From contig JAFLBQ010000012.1 in the NCBI GenBank assembly GCA_017303805.1, forward strand, positions 1 to 61,920: 61,920 bases of DNA, given 5' to 3'. Below the pieces are notes generated by a model that was not told the origin of the DNA, searched no databases, and worked only from the letters and a program-made list of their open reading frames with translations. Position numbers and translations under genes: made by a program. Positions 44,589 to 52,591 of the stretch are shown here, piece by piece. Source of the stretch: Cytophagales bacterium. GTDB taxonomy: Bacteria; Bacteroidota; Bacteroidia; Cytophagales; Cyclobacteriaceae. Positions within the stretch are counted from its first letter, which is position 1, and each line of letters starts with the position of its first letter.

Positions 44589-45524
44589 TTAAACTGGTAA
44601 TGCGATGTGATAAACTTTGCCTTTTTTAACGGTAAGCTTTGGTTGGCGCAGCCAGGGGTTGTGCCGTTTTAGAATTTTATAATTGCTGCCCTGGCTTTTG
44701 GCAAAAGTAACCAGGCTGGGCAGGGTTTCGGTAACGGTTACCAATTTCAATTCTTCGGGTTGGTACAAATGCTCGGCTTTTAGTTTAAAGCCGTATTTAT
44801 CGGGATGTTCAAATATTTCTTTTATTGCCAGAATGCGAAACACATAGCGGGCGGTTTCATCATTTAAGTGCGCATCGTAATAATCATCCACCTGTTGATC
44901 TTGCAAATCGCTTTTTATACCGGCCACCCCGCGGTTGTACGATGCGGCCGCGAGTGTCCAACTGCCCAGTTTGGTGTAGGCATTTTTTAAATACTTACAG
45001 GCGGCCTCTGTCGATTTAAGCGGATCGTAGCGTTCGTCCACTTCGTTGGTAATTTCCATTCCCAACTCTTTGCCGGCTGCTTCGCGAATCTGCCAATACC
45101 CTACCGCTTCCTTTGGCGAAACACCGTTTACGAGGCCGCTCTCAATCAAGGGCAAGTACTTAAAATCATCGGGTATGTTGTGGGCTTTTAAAATCTCAGT
45201 CATGCGGGGCAACCATCGGTTTGCGCGCTTTAACATAAAGAGGGTGCTGCTTTGCAGGTAAATATTCACCTGCAACTCGCGGTCCAGCCGCTCGCGTACA
45301 TCGGGTTGTTGCAAGGGCACGGCCTCGCCTGCAAAAGAAATACTTTGTGGCAAATCGTACGACACTGCCACAAAAGGTTGAAAGTTTTCCGATACGGGTA
45401 TCGGTTCTAACTCAGGCGAAGCTACAGCCGGGGGTTCTTCCACACGGGTACTTTGGTCGAACAGCACATAGACAAGCAATAACCCGATTGATAACGGGGC
45501 AAGAAAATTGATAAACCGTTGCAT
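44589..45524 (-). CDS. MltD-like membrane-bound lytic transglycosylase
   Basis: 311 residues with an N-terminal anchor (about 8-24). The SLT domain (about 100-220) has the catalytic Glu in LPLIESGLVN, then GYWQIREAAG and the AAASYNRG motif. The C-terminal 60 residues (LVTVTETLPSLVTFAKSQG ... LTVKKGKVYHIALPV) resemble a degenerate LysM. It cuts peptidoglycan glycan strands without water addition. Gap of 2-3 bp to both neighbours. Confidence 0.88.
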   Translation of the reverse strand: MQRFINFLAPLSIGLLLVYVLFDQSTRVEEPPAVASPELEPIPVSENFQPFVAVSYDLPQSISFAGEAVPLQQPDVRERLDRELQVNIYLQSSTLFMLKRANRWLPRMTEILKAHNIPDDFKYLPLIESGLVNGVSPKEAVGYWQIREAAGKELGMEITNEVDERYDPLKSTEAACKYLKNAYTKLGSWTLAAASYNRGVAGIKSDLQDQQVDDYYDAHLNDETARYVFRILAIKEIFEHPDKYGFKLKAEHLYQPEELKLVTVTETLPSLVTFAKSQGSNYKILKRHNPWLRQPKLTVKKGKVYHIALPV

Positions 45525-45527
45525 CGT

Positions 45528-46283
45528 TTAAAAGTTGGGAGATAATAAATAGCGGGCGTAGAATTCGTCAATTACTTTTACAGCCTCTTTGGGTGTGTCC
45601 ACCAGGTTAATCAGGTTTAAATCTTCGGGGTTGATCATTTTTTCATCTACCAGTACTTCTTTTACCCACTTAAGCCAACCAGCCCAAAACTTTTTACCTA
45701 CCATTACAATGGGAAAGCGCCCGATCTTTTTGGTTTGAATAAGCGTAAGAGCTTCGGTTAATTCATCCAGCGTACCAAACCCACCTGGCATAATGATAAA
45801 CCCCTGCGAGTATTTCACAAACATAAGTTTGCGCACAAAGAAATAATCAAATGTGATCAGCTTGTCCGCATCGATGTACGGATTGCCCTTTTGTTCGAAG
45901 GGAAGAAAAATATTTAATCCTACTGATTTTCCACCGGCCCGGTTGGCGCCCCGGTTACCGGCTTCCATAATGCCGGGGCCACCCCCGGTTATTACTCCGT
46001 AGCCGTGGTGCACCAACTCGGCAGCAATATCTTCGGCTATTTTATAATACGGATGGCTGGGCTTGGTGCGGGCCGACCCGAAAATAGTTACGCACGGACC
46101 AATCTTAGCCAATTTCTCAAAGCCTTCTACAAACTCACTCATCACTTTAAAGATCATCCACGAATCGGAACTCTTTATCTCAGCCCAATCCTTATCTTTA
46201 AATGCATTGCGAATTCGGTTTTCATTTTCAAGTACCTGATCTAAATCAAGATCTGTTTTTTTCTTTTTCACACGTGATGCCAT
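45528..46283 (-). CDS. LOG-family protein (TIGR00730 type)
   Basis: 251 residues from the ATG at 46283. It has the Rossmann nucleotide motif GGGPGIMEAGNRGA and the PGGFGTLDE motif shared by LOG cytokinin-activating phosphoribohydrolases (often misnamed lysine decarboxylases). These hydrolyse nucleotide 5'-monophosphates to base and ribose-5-P. First gene of the operon that continues with the lytic transglycosylase. Confidence 0.92.
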   Translation of the reverse strand: MASRVKKKKTDLDLDQVLENENRIRNAFKDKDWAEIKSSDSWMIFKVMSEFVEGFEKLAKIGPCVTIFGSARTKPSHPYYKIAEDIAAELVHHGYGVITGGGPGIMEAGNRGANRAGGKSVGLNIFLPFEQKGNPYIDADKLITFDYFFVRKLMFVKYSQGFIIMPGGFGTLDELTEALTLIQTKKIGRFPIVMVGKKFWAGWLKWVKEVLVDEKMINPEDLNLINLVDTPKEAVKVIDEFYARYLLSPNF

Positions 46284-46412
46284 ACCTTTCGATTCAAATA
46301 TTTTCTTCAAGTTACTAAATGAATTGTAATTCTATGAAATGGTCTTGCAGCGATCGCCCAAACGGGAGTGATTATTCTAACCCATGTGTTTTAAAACAAA
46401 AACTATAACCAG

Positions 46413-47519
46413 ATGAAACAGAGAGCTCCCCTTGGATTAATCGCGGCTATTCTTGCGTTGGCCATTACCTGCATGTACTGTACCACCCCGGAGCATCGCA
46501 ATGCCTTTGCCAACGACAGTACCTGGGCGCTGTTGCCTTTTCATAAAGTGAACGAAGCTAACCCCATTCTGGCAGCCGGTACGGGAACATTTACCTGTCC
46601 TATCCTTCAACGAGAAGTAAAGTGGGAAGAAAAAGATGTGTTTAACCCGGCAGCCGTGGTGCGCAACGGGGCCGTTTATCTTTTTTACCGAGCCGAAGAT
46701 ACCATTGGAAAACATGCAGGCACTTCGCGCATTGGGGTGGCTATAAGCACCGATGGCATCCGGTTTAACCGCATGCACGAGCCGGTACTTTACCCGGCCG
46801 AAGATTTTATGAAAGTATATGAGTGGGAAGGTGGCCTTGAAGATCCGCGGATTGTAGAAAGTGACCTGGGTACTTACATCATGACCTACACAGCATACGA
46901 TGGCAGCGTGGCCCGGTTGTGTGTGGCCTCTTCAACCGACTTACTAAACTGGACCAAGCATGGATTGGTACTTAAAAACAACCCGGCAGATTGGAGTAAA
47001 TCGGGCGCTATTGTAGCGCGCCAACAAGGCAATAGAATTGTGGCCGAAAAAGTAAACGGCCGTTACTGGATGTACTTTGGTGATACTGATTTGTTTATGG
47101 CCACTTCAGAAGATTTAATTAACTGGCAACCGATGGCAGACGAAGCGGGAAATTTAAAGCCGGTGTTACAACCGAGGCGTGGTATGTTTGACAGCCGGCT
47201 GGTTGAAAGCGGGCCTTATGCACTGCGCACAGAACACGGCATTCTACTTTTATACAACGGTATGAATCTGGATTCAGGCGGAGATAGGAAGCTGCCGGCA
47301 GGCGCCTATTGCTCAGGCCAGGCATTGTTTAGTGCGGACAATCCCACACAAGTGATAGATCGCATGGACACTTATTTTCTAAAACCCGATCAGCCCTATG
47401 AAACAGAAGGCCAGGTAAACCAGGTATGTTTTATTGAGGGCTTGGTTCCCTTTAACGGAAAATGGTTTTTGTACTACGGTACGGCCGACTCAAAAATTGG
47501 AGTGGCTGTAACTCCGTAA
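46413..47519 (+). CDS. GH130-family glycoside phosphorylase/hydrolase, secreted
   Basis: 368 residues with an N-terminal hydrophobic signal containing Cys (LAITCMYC), a probable lipoprotein signal. The five-bladed propeller features of GH130 are visible: VFNPAAVVRNG, LFYRAEDT, GVAISTDG, the GGLEDPRI block with the catalytic acid, MTYTAYDG, and DSRLVESGP near the end. GH130 enzymes act on beta-mannosides; secreted GH130_2-type members are hydrolases or act on mannan side-chains. Specificity not determined. Confidence 0.88.
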   Translation: MKQRAPLGLIAAILALAITCMYCTTPEHRNAFANDSTWALLPFHKVNEANPILAAGTGTFTCPILQREVKWEEKDVFNPAAVVRNGAVYLFYRAEDTIGKHAGTSRIGVAISTDGIRFNRMHEPVLYPAEDFMKVYEWEGGLEDPRIVESDLGTYIMTYTAYDGSVARLCVASSTDLLNWTKHGLVLKNNPADWSKSGAIVARQQGNRIVAEKVNGRYWMYFGDTDLFMATSEDLINWQPMADEAGNLKPVLQPRRGMFDSRLVESGPYALRTEHGILLLYNGMNLDSGGDRKLPAGAYCSGQALFSADNPTQVIDRMDTYFLKPDQPYETEGQVNQVCFIEGLVPFNGKWFLYYGTADSKIGVAVTP

Positions 47520-47910
47520 GAATTAGGATTACTTTTAAAGTATCAGCACTTAAGGCAGCTATTAAGCAAAGCTGGGGGTGGCAGTTGGTCCGCTTTGCTA
47601 ACCTCAATTCGTAAGTTTTCTAACGTGCAACTTTAAAGTGTATATTTTCCTTGGGCTATGGCATAAGCATTTTGTGACCACGTTGGTGCACCCAACTCGC
47701 TTATTTCTTTTACAATGATAATGAGTGTGGTCTGGAGTGATATTTTGGTAATGCAAGTCTAAAGGTTAAGCCCGACCTGCTCCGAACTGTCCCCCGTGAC
47801 CGAACTATATTGTGAAACATAAACTTTAATTTAACACCAAACCCCCGCATTGCATAAACATTTTGTTAGCGGGCCGTTGTTTTTTTCTTCCATTCTTGTC
47901 TGTTCGCCTA
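47520..47910. other. Gene-free strip with attC-like half sites
   Basis: No gene. Two related short motifs are present: 47656-47682 (CTATGGCATAAGC ... TTTTGTGACC) and 47842-47874 (CCCCCGCATTGCATAAAC ... TTGTTAGCGGG). The stretch just before the second (ACTGTCC ... ACTTTAA ... AACACC) resembles the interior of the palindromic elements at 50.8-51.9 kb. Confidence 0.5.
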
Positions 47911-48741
47911 TTATACGAAAGATTTAAGTTTAGCTAAAACAAGTTCATATTCGTCTCCGAACCACAGCATATGTCCCCAACGATTATTAAAAATCGTCAG
48001 GTTTGAGTTCTTAATCTTATCCTTAGCATTTTGTGCATGTGAAACATCAACTTGATTGTCGGTATTACTATGCACGATTAATGTAGGACAAACAATTTTC
48101 TGTAAAATTTCTTGGTCAATATTTTGGTCAAGGTCATTATAAAAACCTTGTCCTGAACGCATATTTATGATCATCTGTTTCAGCTCATGAAATTCAGTCT
48201 GTGTATATTGAACAGGTCGGTATTTTGATAATGCTTTAAACATAATCCTTGTCATTGATTTGGGGAGAAGCGAAAAAAATAACTTGTAAAAAAGCCAAGT
48301 AATCCTTTCTATCTTGGGATTGAAAATTATTTTGCTGCTTCTGTAAGTCTTATCTGTTTCAGTAAACCATTTTTTAGTCAGTGCGGACATTAATACTAAA
48401 TTATCAACACGATCAGGAAAATTTGCTGCAATTTCTAATGCGGTTAAGCCACCGGCAGAAATACCAATCACGGTCACCCTTTTTTTCTGAAGTTTGTCTA
48501 AAAGAGCAACATAAAGTTCTGCTGCCTGTTTCGGTGTTTTGTTTGTTTCAGTCAAAGGAGTATTTCCGTAGCCTGGTCTGGATGGAGTAAGAAAACAAAA
48601 CTTATTTGGGTCTAATCTTTTCTGAAAAATTGCTTCCCTACAATTTATGTGTCCACCATGAATTATCAAAATTGTTCTGCCTTGCCCGTGCAAGCAATAT
48701 TCTATCATGCCTTTTTCTGTCGCAGTTGTCTTTATTGTCAT
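47911..48741 (-). CDS. Alpha/beta hydrolase
   Basis: 276 residues with the oxyanion His-Gly (IIHGGHINCRE), nucleophile elbow GISAGG (Ser at about 95), acid Asp in IVHSNTDNQVD and catalytic His in NRWGHMLW. No signal peptide, so cytosolic. Low-GC codon use typical of the accessory strip. It ends a five-gene minus-strand run. Confidence 0.9.
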   Translation of the reverse strand: MTIKTTATEKGMIEYCLHGQGRTILIIHGGHINCREAIFQKRLDPNKFCFLTPSRPGYGNTPLTETNKTPKQAAELYVALLDKLQKKRVTVIGISAGGLTALEIAANFPDRVDNLVLMSALTKKWFTETDKTYRSSKIIFNPKIERITWLFYKLFFSLLPKSMTRIMFKALSKYRPVQYTQTEFHELKQMIINMRSGQGFYNDLDQNIDQEILQKIVCPTLIVHSNTDNQVDVSHAQNAKDKIKNSNLTIFNNRWGHMLWFGDEYELVLAKLKSFV

Positions 48742-48754
48742 TAATTCCTCATTC

Positions 48755-49228
48755 TTAACTATCAGTTTTTGAGTTTAGATTTTTTCGCCTGAAACGAATT
48801 ATTGCCAATCCGCCAAGGATTATACCGGCCAGCCCAATTAAAAGTGCTTGAGCACTACCAAGTACGCCATTACCACTACCTGGGCCTCCATTTGAAGTTG
48901 CTAAATTAAATACACTTCCAATTATAGCAATCAACCCAGTGACGATTGCTACAACAGGCCAGTTTTTGCCATGTAGAATGTCGGTATGATCTGCGGATTT
49001 ACGAAAAGTCCGCCAGCCAATAATTGCACTTAGCAATGCAAGCCCAAGTGCAACAAGGGCAAATTGTCGCTTTGAAGTAAGCCCATAAACAGTTGATGGA
49101 GCTGAACTAGACACATTGGCCACTATCAATATTACATGTACAAGCCCAAAGTATAGAGCAATTACAGCGAGTGCAATCATGGTATTAATCAAGATTCGCT
49201 TTACATTAATTTCTTTTAGTGGTTTCAT
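48755..49228 (-). CDS. Four-helix membrane protein (DUF6223-like)
   Basis: 157 residues with four hydrophobic segments (about 12-35, 50-68, 88-108, 122-143), the GPGSGNGVLGSAQALLIG loop and a basic C-terminus (RFRRKN). The resemblance to DUF6223 is from memory and uncertain. 13 bp upstream of the hydrolase gene. Confidence 0.65.
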   Translation of the reverse strand: MKPLKEINVKRILINTMIALAVIALYFGLVHVILIVANVSSSAPSTVYGLTSKRQFALVALGLALLSAIIGWRTFRKSADHTDILHGKNWPVVAIVTGLIAIIGSVFNLATSNGGPGSGNGVLGSAQALLIGLAGIILGGLAIIRFRRKNLNSKTDS

Positions 49229-49250
49229 TAAATTGTGAGTATTATCATGG

Positions 49251-49787
49251 TTATTGATTTTCTAAGAGTGATTTTGCCGCTAATAAATTATTCTGCATTC
49301 TTTTATATACCCTATCTGAGAAAACTGACAACATGATATTTGTGGGATAACTCATTGAAAGCAAATATGAGAACTTAACTTTTGTGAGGGTGGTATCAAC
49401 CGGTTCAAGAATAATAGTAAATGGGTCATTGGAAGCAAATGGTTTTTTGAACCTGATTTGTGTTTCAATTCTTTTAAAAGGAACCAGCCTGATAATTTCC
49501 TGTTCACCAACTCCTACTTCTTTTACACTACTTGCCCATGAATAGATAAACCCAACTTCACCATCAGTTCCTTTAAACTCCTTGGTCATTTGTGTATCCA
49601 GTGTCCTGATTTTATTATATAAATCCTGATTTTTTAATTTGCTGAGGAATGAATAAACATCCTGTACCGGTTTATTGATTGTCAATTCAACCTCCACCAA
49701 TGTTGATTTTGCCCTGAAAAAGGCATAAATAAGTATTATTACTATAAGCATTGCAATGCCCATAGCTGTGTATTTCAGTATTGCCAT
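49251..49787 (-). CDS. SRPBCC-family protein with membrane anchor
   Basis: 178 residues. A transmembrane helix (about 7-25) is followed by a START-like SRPBCC domain (VEVELTINKPVQDVYSFL ... TLTKVKFSYLLSMSYP), with the typical polyketide-cyclase pattern of a ligand-binding cavity. Function unknown; the position between a membrane protein and a VOC protein gives no pathway. Confidence 0.85.
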   Translation of the reverse strand: MAILKYTAMGIAMLIVIILIYAFFRAKSTLVEVELTINKPVQDVYSFLSKLKNQDLYNKIRTLDTQMTKEFKGTDGEVGFIYSWASSVKEVGVGEQEIIRLVPFKRIETQIRFKKPFASNDPFTIILEPVDTTLTKVKFSYLLSMSYPTNIMLSVFSDRVYKRMQNNLLAAKSLLENQ

Positions 49788-49845
49788 TTAAAATAATTTA
49801 GGAATGTGTATGAAAATCGCCTGTGAAAAGTATTTAAAGGACTTA

Positions 49846-50235
49846 TCAAAGCTTTTGCACCAACTGAATGTTATTGCCACATGTATCATCCAGAACAGCC
49901 ATGATAACCGGCCCCATTGTCTTCGGCTCCATACTAAATTTCACACCTTCGGATTTTAATCTTTCGTATTCCTTATTCAGGTCATCTACCTTAAACGAAG
50001 TCAATGGAATGCCGGCATCTTTCAATGCTTTTTGATAAGTTTTTGCAGGCTCAAAACCAATGGGCTCTAATACCAGTTCAACTCCGTTTAGTTCATTGGC
50101 AGCTACCACCGTTAGCCACTTATGCTCCCCTAAAGGAATTTCTGTTTTCTTTACAAAGCCTAATTTTTCTGTGTAGAATTTTAGTGCTTTCTCCTGGTCG
50201 TCAACCAGCAAACTAGTTACATGTATTTTTATCAT
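49846..50235 (-). CDS. VOC-superfamily (glyoxalase-like) protein
   Basis: 129 residues with two beta-alpha-beta-beta-beta modules (MIKIHVTSLLVDDQEKALKFY; the second ending DDTCGNNIQLVQ). Metal ligands His5 and C-terminal acidic/Asn positions are partly altered, so catalytic activity is uncertain. VOC genes of this type are often paired with AraC regulators, as here. Confidence 0.9.
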   Translation of the reverse strand: MIKIHVTSLLVDDQEKALKFYTEKLGFVKKTEIPLGEHKWLTVVAANELNGVELVLEPIGFEPAKTYQKALKDAGIPLTSFKVDDLNKEYERLKSEGVKFSMEPKTMGPVIMAVLDDTCGNNIQLVQKL

Positions 50236-50286
50236 GTTGAATATTTTTAATTCGGGGCAAAGCTATTTTATCGAATGTCGGCAAAC

Positions 50287-50685
50287 TTATTCCCGATTGC
50301 TAATATTCATTTTCTGATACTCCCTGGGAGAAAAACCGGTTCCTCTTTTAAATGCGCTGGAAAAGGTTTGTAAACTGTCGTAGCCTACTTCATAGCATAC
50401 CTGCGCAACGGACAAACCATTTTTGATGAGTTCTTTAGCTTTATTGATGCGTAAGTCTTTCAGGTATTGCCGTGGAGTAGTGCCATATATCGTTTGAAAC
50501 AGACGGATATAATGGAAACGGGACATACAGGCTGCCATGGCTATCTTATCTAACTCTATCTTTTCTGAATAGCATTTTTCCATGAAATCTTTTGACTGTC
50601 TTACCTGCAAGTAATGATATTCAGGCAAGGCAGATTGTTCTATAACTTTTTCTAATTGCGTTTCATAATATGTTTTCTTTTTCAT
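50287..50685 (-). CDS. AraC-family transcriptional regulator (HTH domain only)
   Basis: 132 residues, mostly the double helix-turn-helix (about 30-130): MSRFHYIRLFQTIYGTTPRQYL, then NGLSVAQVCYEVGYDSLQTFSSAFKRGTG. No ligand-binding domain. Likely regulates the adjacent VOC gene (51 bp downstream) and perhaps the rest of the run. Confidence 0.92.
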   Translation of the reverse strand: MKKKTYYETQLEKVIEQSALPEYHYLQVRQSKDFMEKCYSEKIELDKIAMAACMSRFHYIRLFQTIYGTTPRQYLKDLRINKAKELIKNGLSVAQVCYEVGYDSLQTFSSAFKRGTGFSPREYQKMNISNRE

Positions 50686-50787
50686 GCCATATATGTGGTA
50701 TGGTTTGTATAATAATCAACTCCGGGTTGGACGTTCAATTAATATCAGTGGAGCAGAAACCATGTTGTTGTATGTCACCCTACAATG

Positions 50788-50921
50788 CCCGCTAACGTTT
50801 GTGCATAAGCAGTGGCGGGTGTTCGAAGCGCGTCACTGTCCCATGAAACCAAACGTAACTTTAAAACCAAACTACAAATTTACACTGAACCCCGCCATTG
50901 ATTATGCATTTTGTTGTGGCC
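50788..50921. repeat. attC-like imperfect palindrome 1 (134 bp)
   Basis: Left arm CCCGCTAACGTTTGTGCATA... ending GGCGGG at 50819; right arm CCCCGCCATTGATTATGC... ending GTTGTGGCC at 50921. The arms are related inverted copies separated by about 70 bp containing ACTGTCC and ACTTTAAAACC. Confidence 0.55.
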
Positions 50922-51362
50922 AGTTGGGCTTCGTCCGTAATCATCACACGACTCTTAATTTTTTCTCGGTCGATTATTTGAAGTCGGCCAGTTGTAAACT
51001 GTCAACGAAGCCCATATTTTATTGAGTCGATGTCGTTTTACTTTTTAGAGTCCACCGTCACTGTCCGCGGAAACGAAATTGAGTCCCCGTGTTGCGACCT
51101 GTCTGCCGAACCAGTCGTCTGTAGAATTGTAAACTGTCAGCGAAGAGAAAGTGGATTACCTAAAGCAGATATTCTTACTGTTTGCTTACAGTCGGCTCTG
51201 GGTCGCTTTTCTTGCTAAATACTCTTTTCACCTTCTTCCAGTTGGTGAAAATCGCTGCAAATAATAGTTCAAGAACTGTCTCCATTTTTGAATCCTTTAA
51301 AGAATATAAAGGTACACAATTTTATCCTTTGTCGTCTCTGTCCACGAAGCCGGCCGGCCCAA

Positions 51363-51498
51363 TTGGCCACAACGTTGGTGTTTGCGGTCGGGCGGGGTTT
51401 TTGAACTACGCCTTGTCCGCGTGTTGGCACTGCGAAAGATAACGGAAAGTTATGAGGACACCACACCCCCGCCTGACGCAAACACAGTGTTGTGCACA
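51363..51498. repeat. attC-like imperfect palindrome 2 (136 bp)
   Basis: Left arm TTGGCCACAACGTTGGTGTT... running to GGGCGGGGT (51398); right arm ACCCCCGCCTGACGCAAAC... running to GTTGTGCACA (51498). Arms pair CAAC/GTTG, GTTTGCG/CGCAAAC and GGGCGGGGT/ACCCCCGCC. Confidence 0.6.
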
Positions 51499-51758
51499 GG
51501 CGCCCAGACGACTTGTCCGCGGGGCAGCGACTTGTCGCCTGGCAGAATGGTGGAGCGGAAGACGCGGGGTCGGCCGTTATCCACGAAGTGCAGCAGATCA
51601 AAAACTGATGAACGTTCCATCGCGCGGTCGGCCGTTATAGAATGTCGCGTGGTTTGAAACTGCGACTTGTCGCAGTGTTGAATTTGCATTTGAAACGTTG
51701 TCGCCCGTGCGGCTGGAGCGCAAGTGGCCGACTGCCGTGCGGTCGGCTGCATTGCGCT

Positions 51759-51898
51759 TGTGCACAACGTTTTTGCGCTTGGCGTTCGTGCGGGATTTCA
51801 GGGCACAAAACTGTCAACCCAGCACTAAAGTTGATTTGAAAAACTGAACTTGAATTTAAGCACTTCACCCCGCATGACGCCAAACGCATGTTACCAGC
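51759..51898. repeat. attC-like imperfect palindrome 3 (140 bp)
   Basis: Left arm TTGTGCACAACGTTTTTGC... running to GTGCGGG (51794); right arm ACCCCGCATGACGCCAAAC... running to GTTACCAGC (51898). Same plan as the two elements before it: end core with GTT, GC(C)AAAC block and CCCGC inner arm. Confidence 0.55.
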
Positions 51899-52240
51899 TG
51901 GCGTTCTTGTCCACCGTGTCTGTAAACCATTGTCTTTATTGAGTTTTACTATCTTTTTCGTGTCGGTCTGTGCGGTTGGGTATTTTTTATTTTCAGAAGG
52001 GGAGGAGATTTTTTTTAATTCAAATTTGCCTGCTTGGGAAAGGTGGAAGCTCTTTTGCAAGCTTTGGTCTGTGCTTGGGCTTGTGCGGCTTGCAAATGTG
52101 CTTACACCTGTGAGATGGTTTGTCCTCATAACGACATTTTTACTCCGTTCCTTTTTAACCAGTTTTCATGTTCTCTGAAGTCAGGCATTTTTTTATCTAA
52201 TTCATTCCAAAACTCTGTCGAGTGGTTTGGATGCTTTAAG

Positions 52241-52247
52241 TGAACCC
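52241..52247. other. Probable chimeric junction between two genomes
   Basis: Composition and codon use switch abruptly here from AT-rich to very GC-rich, at a run of eight C. An in-frame TGA (52241-52243) belongs to the left side while a conserved glycosyltransferase tail is open from 52244 onward. Confidence 0.8.
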
Positions 52248-52591
52248 CCCCCGCCGAACGCGCCGCCACCGGCATCCTCGCCAGCAACTACGGAGAAGCC
52301 GGAGCCCTCGTCCACTACGGCCCCGCCCTCAACCTCCCCCCCGTCATGTCCCGTGTCAATTCCTTCTGGCTCCGTGGCTACGACCCCCGCCAACCCCAAA
52401 CCCTCATCGCCACCGGCTTCTCCCGCGAATTCGTCGAGCAACACTTCCAGTCCTGCGAACTCAAAGCCCAAATCACCAACTCACTAAACGTCGCCAACGA
52501 AGAGACAAAGTACAACAAGTACATCTGGCTCTGCCGCAACCCCCGCGACCCCTGGCCCATCCTCTGGCAAAAAATCCGCGTCTGGTCTTAG
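52244..52591 (+). CDS. Glycosyltransferase family 39 (ArnT/PMT-like), C-terminal fragment
   Basis: About 115 residues open from the junction to a TAG at 52591. The stretch PAERAATGILASNYGEAGAL, then YGPALNLPPVMSRVNSFWLRGY matches the periplasmic C-terminal domain of GT39 dolichyl-phosphate-mannose-type transferases, where the NYGEAGA motif is conserved. The membrane-spanning N-terminal two thirds are missing because the DNA on the left belongs to another genome. Its stop overlaps that of the convergent oxidoreductase gene. Confidence 0.7.
   Translation, partial: TPPAERAATGILASNYGEAGALVHYGPALNLPPVMSRVNSFWLRGYDPRQPQTLIATGFSREFVEQHFQSCELKAQITNSLNVANEETKYNKYIWLCRNPRDPWPILWQKIRVWS

Larger units (their letters stand above)
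50686..52240. other. 1.5 kb without a convincing gene, containing three attC-like elements
   Basis: All reading frames here are short, overlap on both strands and lack family features; the longest (about 164 residues, minus, 51635-52129) is Ser/Arg-rich and overlaps another on the plus strand. Two near-identical 19-bp copies (TTGTAAACTGTCA[A/G]CGAAG) lie at 50992-51010 and 51127-51145. Three 134-140 bp palindromic elements, listed separately, are the main structure. It ends at the switch to GC-rich DNA. Confidence 0.55.

Noticed and set aside
45528-46283. Lysine decarboxylase
   Set aside because: The PGGFGTLDE motif is that of LOG phosphoribohydrolases; the decarboxylase name is an old misannotation.
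51888-52178. A 96-codon hydrophobic plus-strand frame
   Set aside because: Weak start, overlaps an equally long minus-strand frame, lies in a repeat-rich strip and has no recognisable family. Left as unproven.
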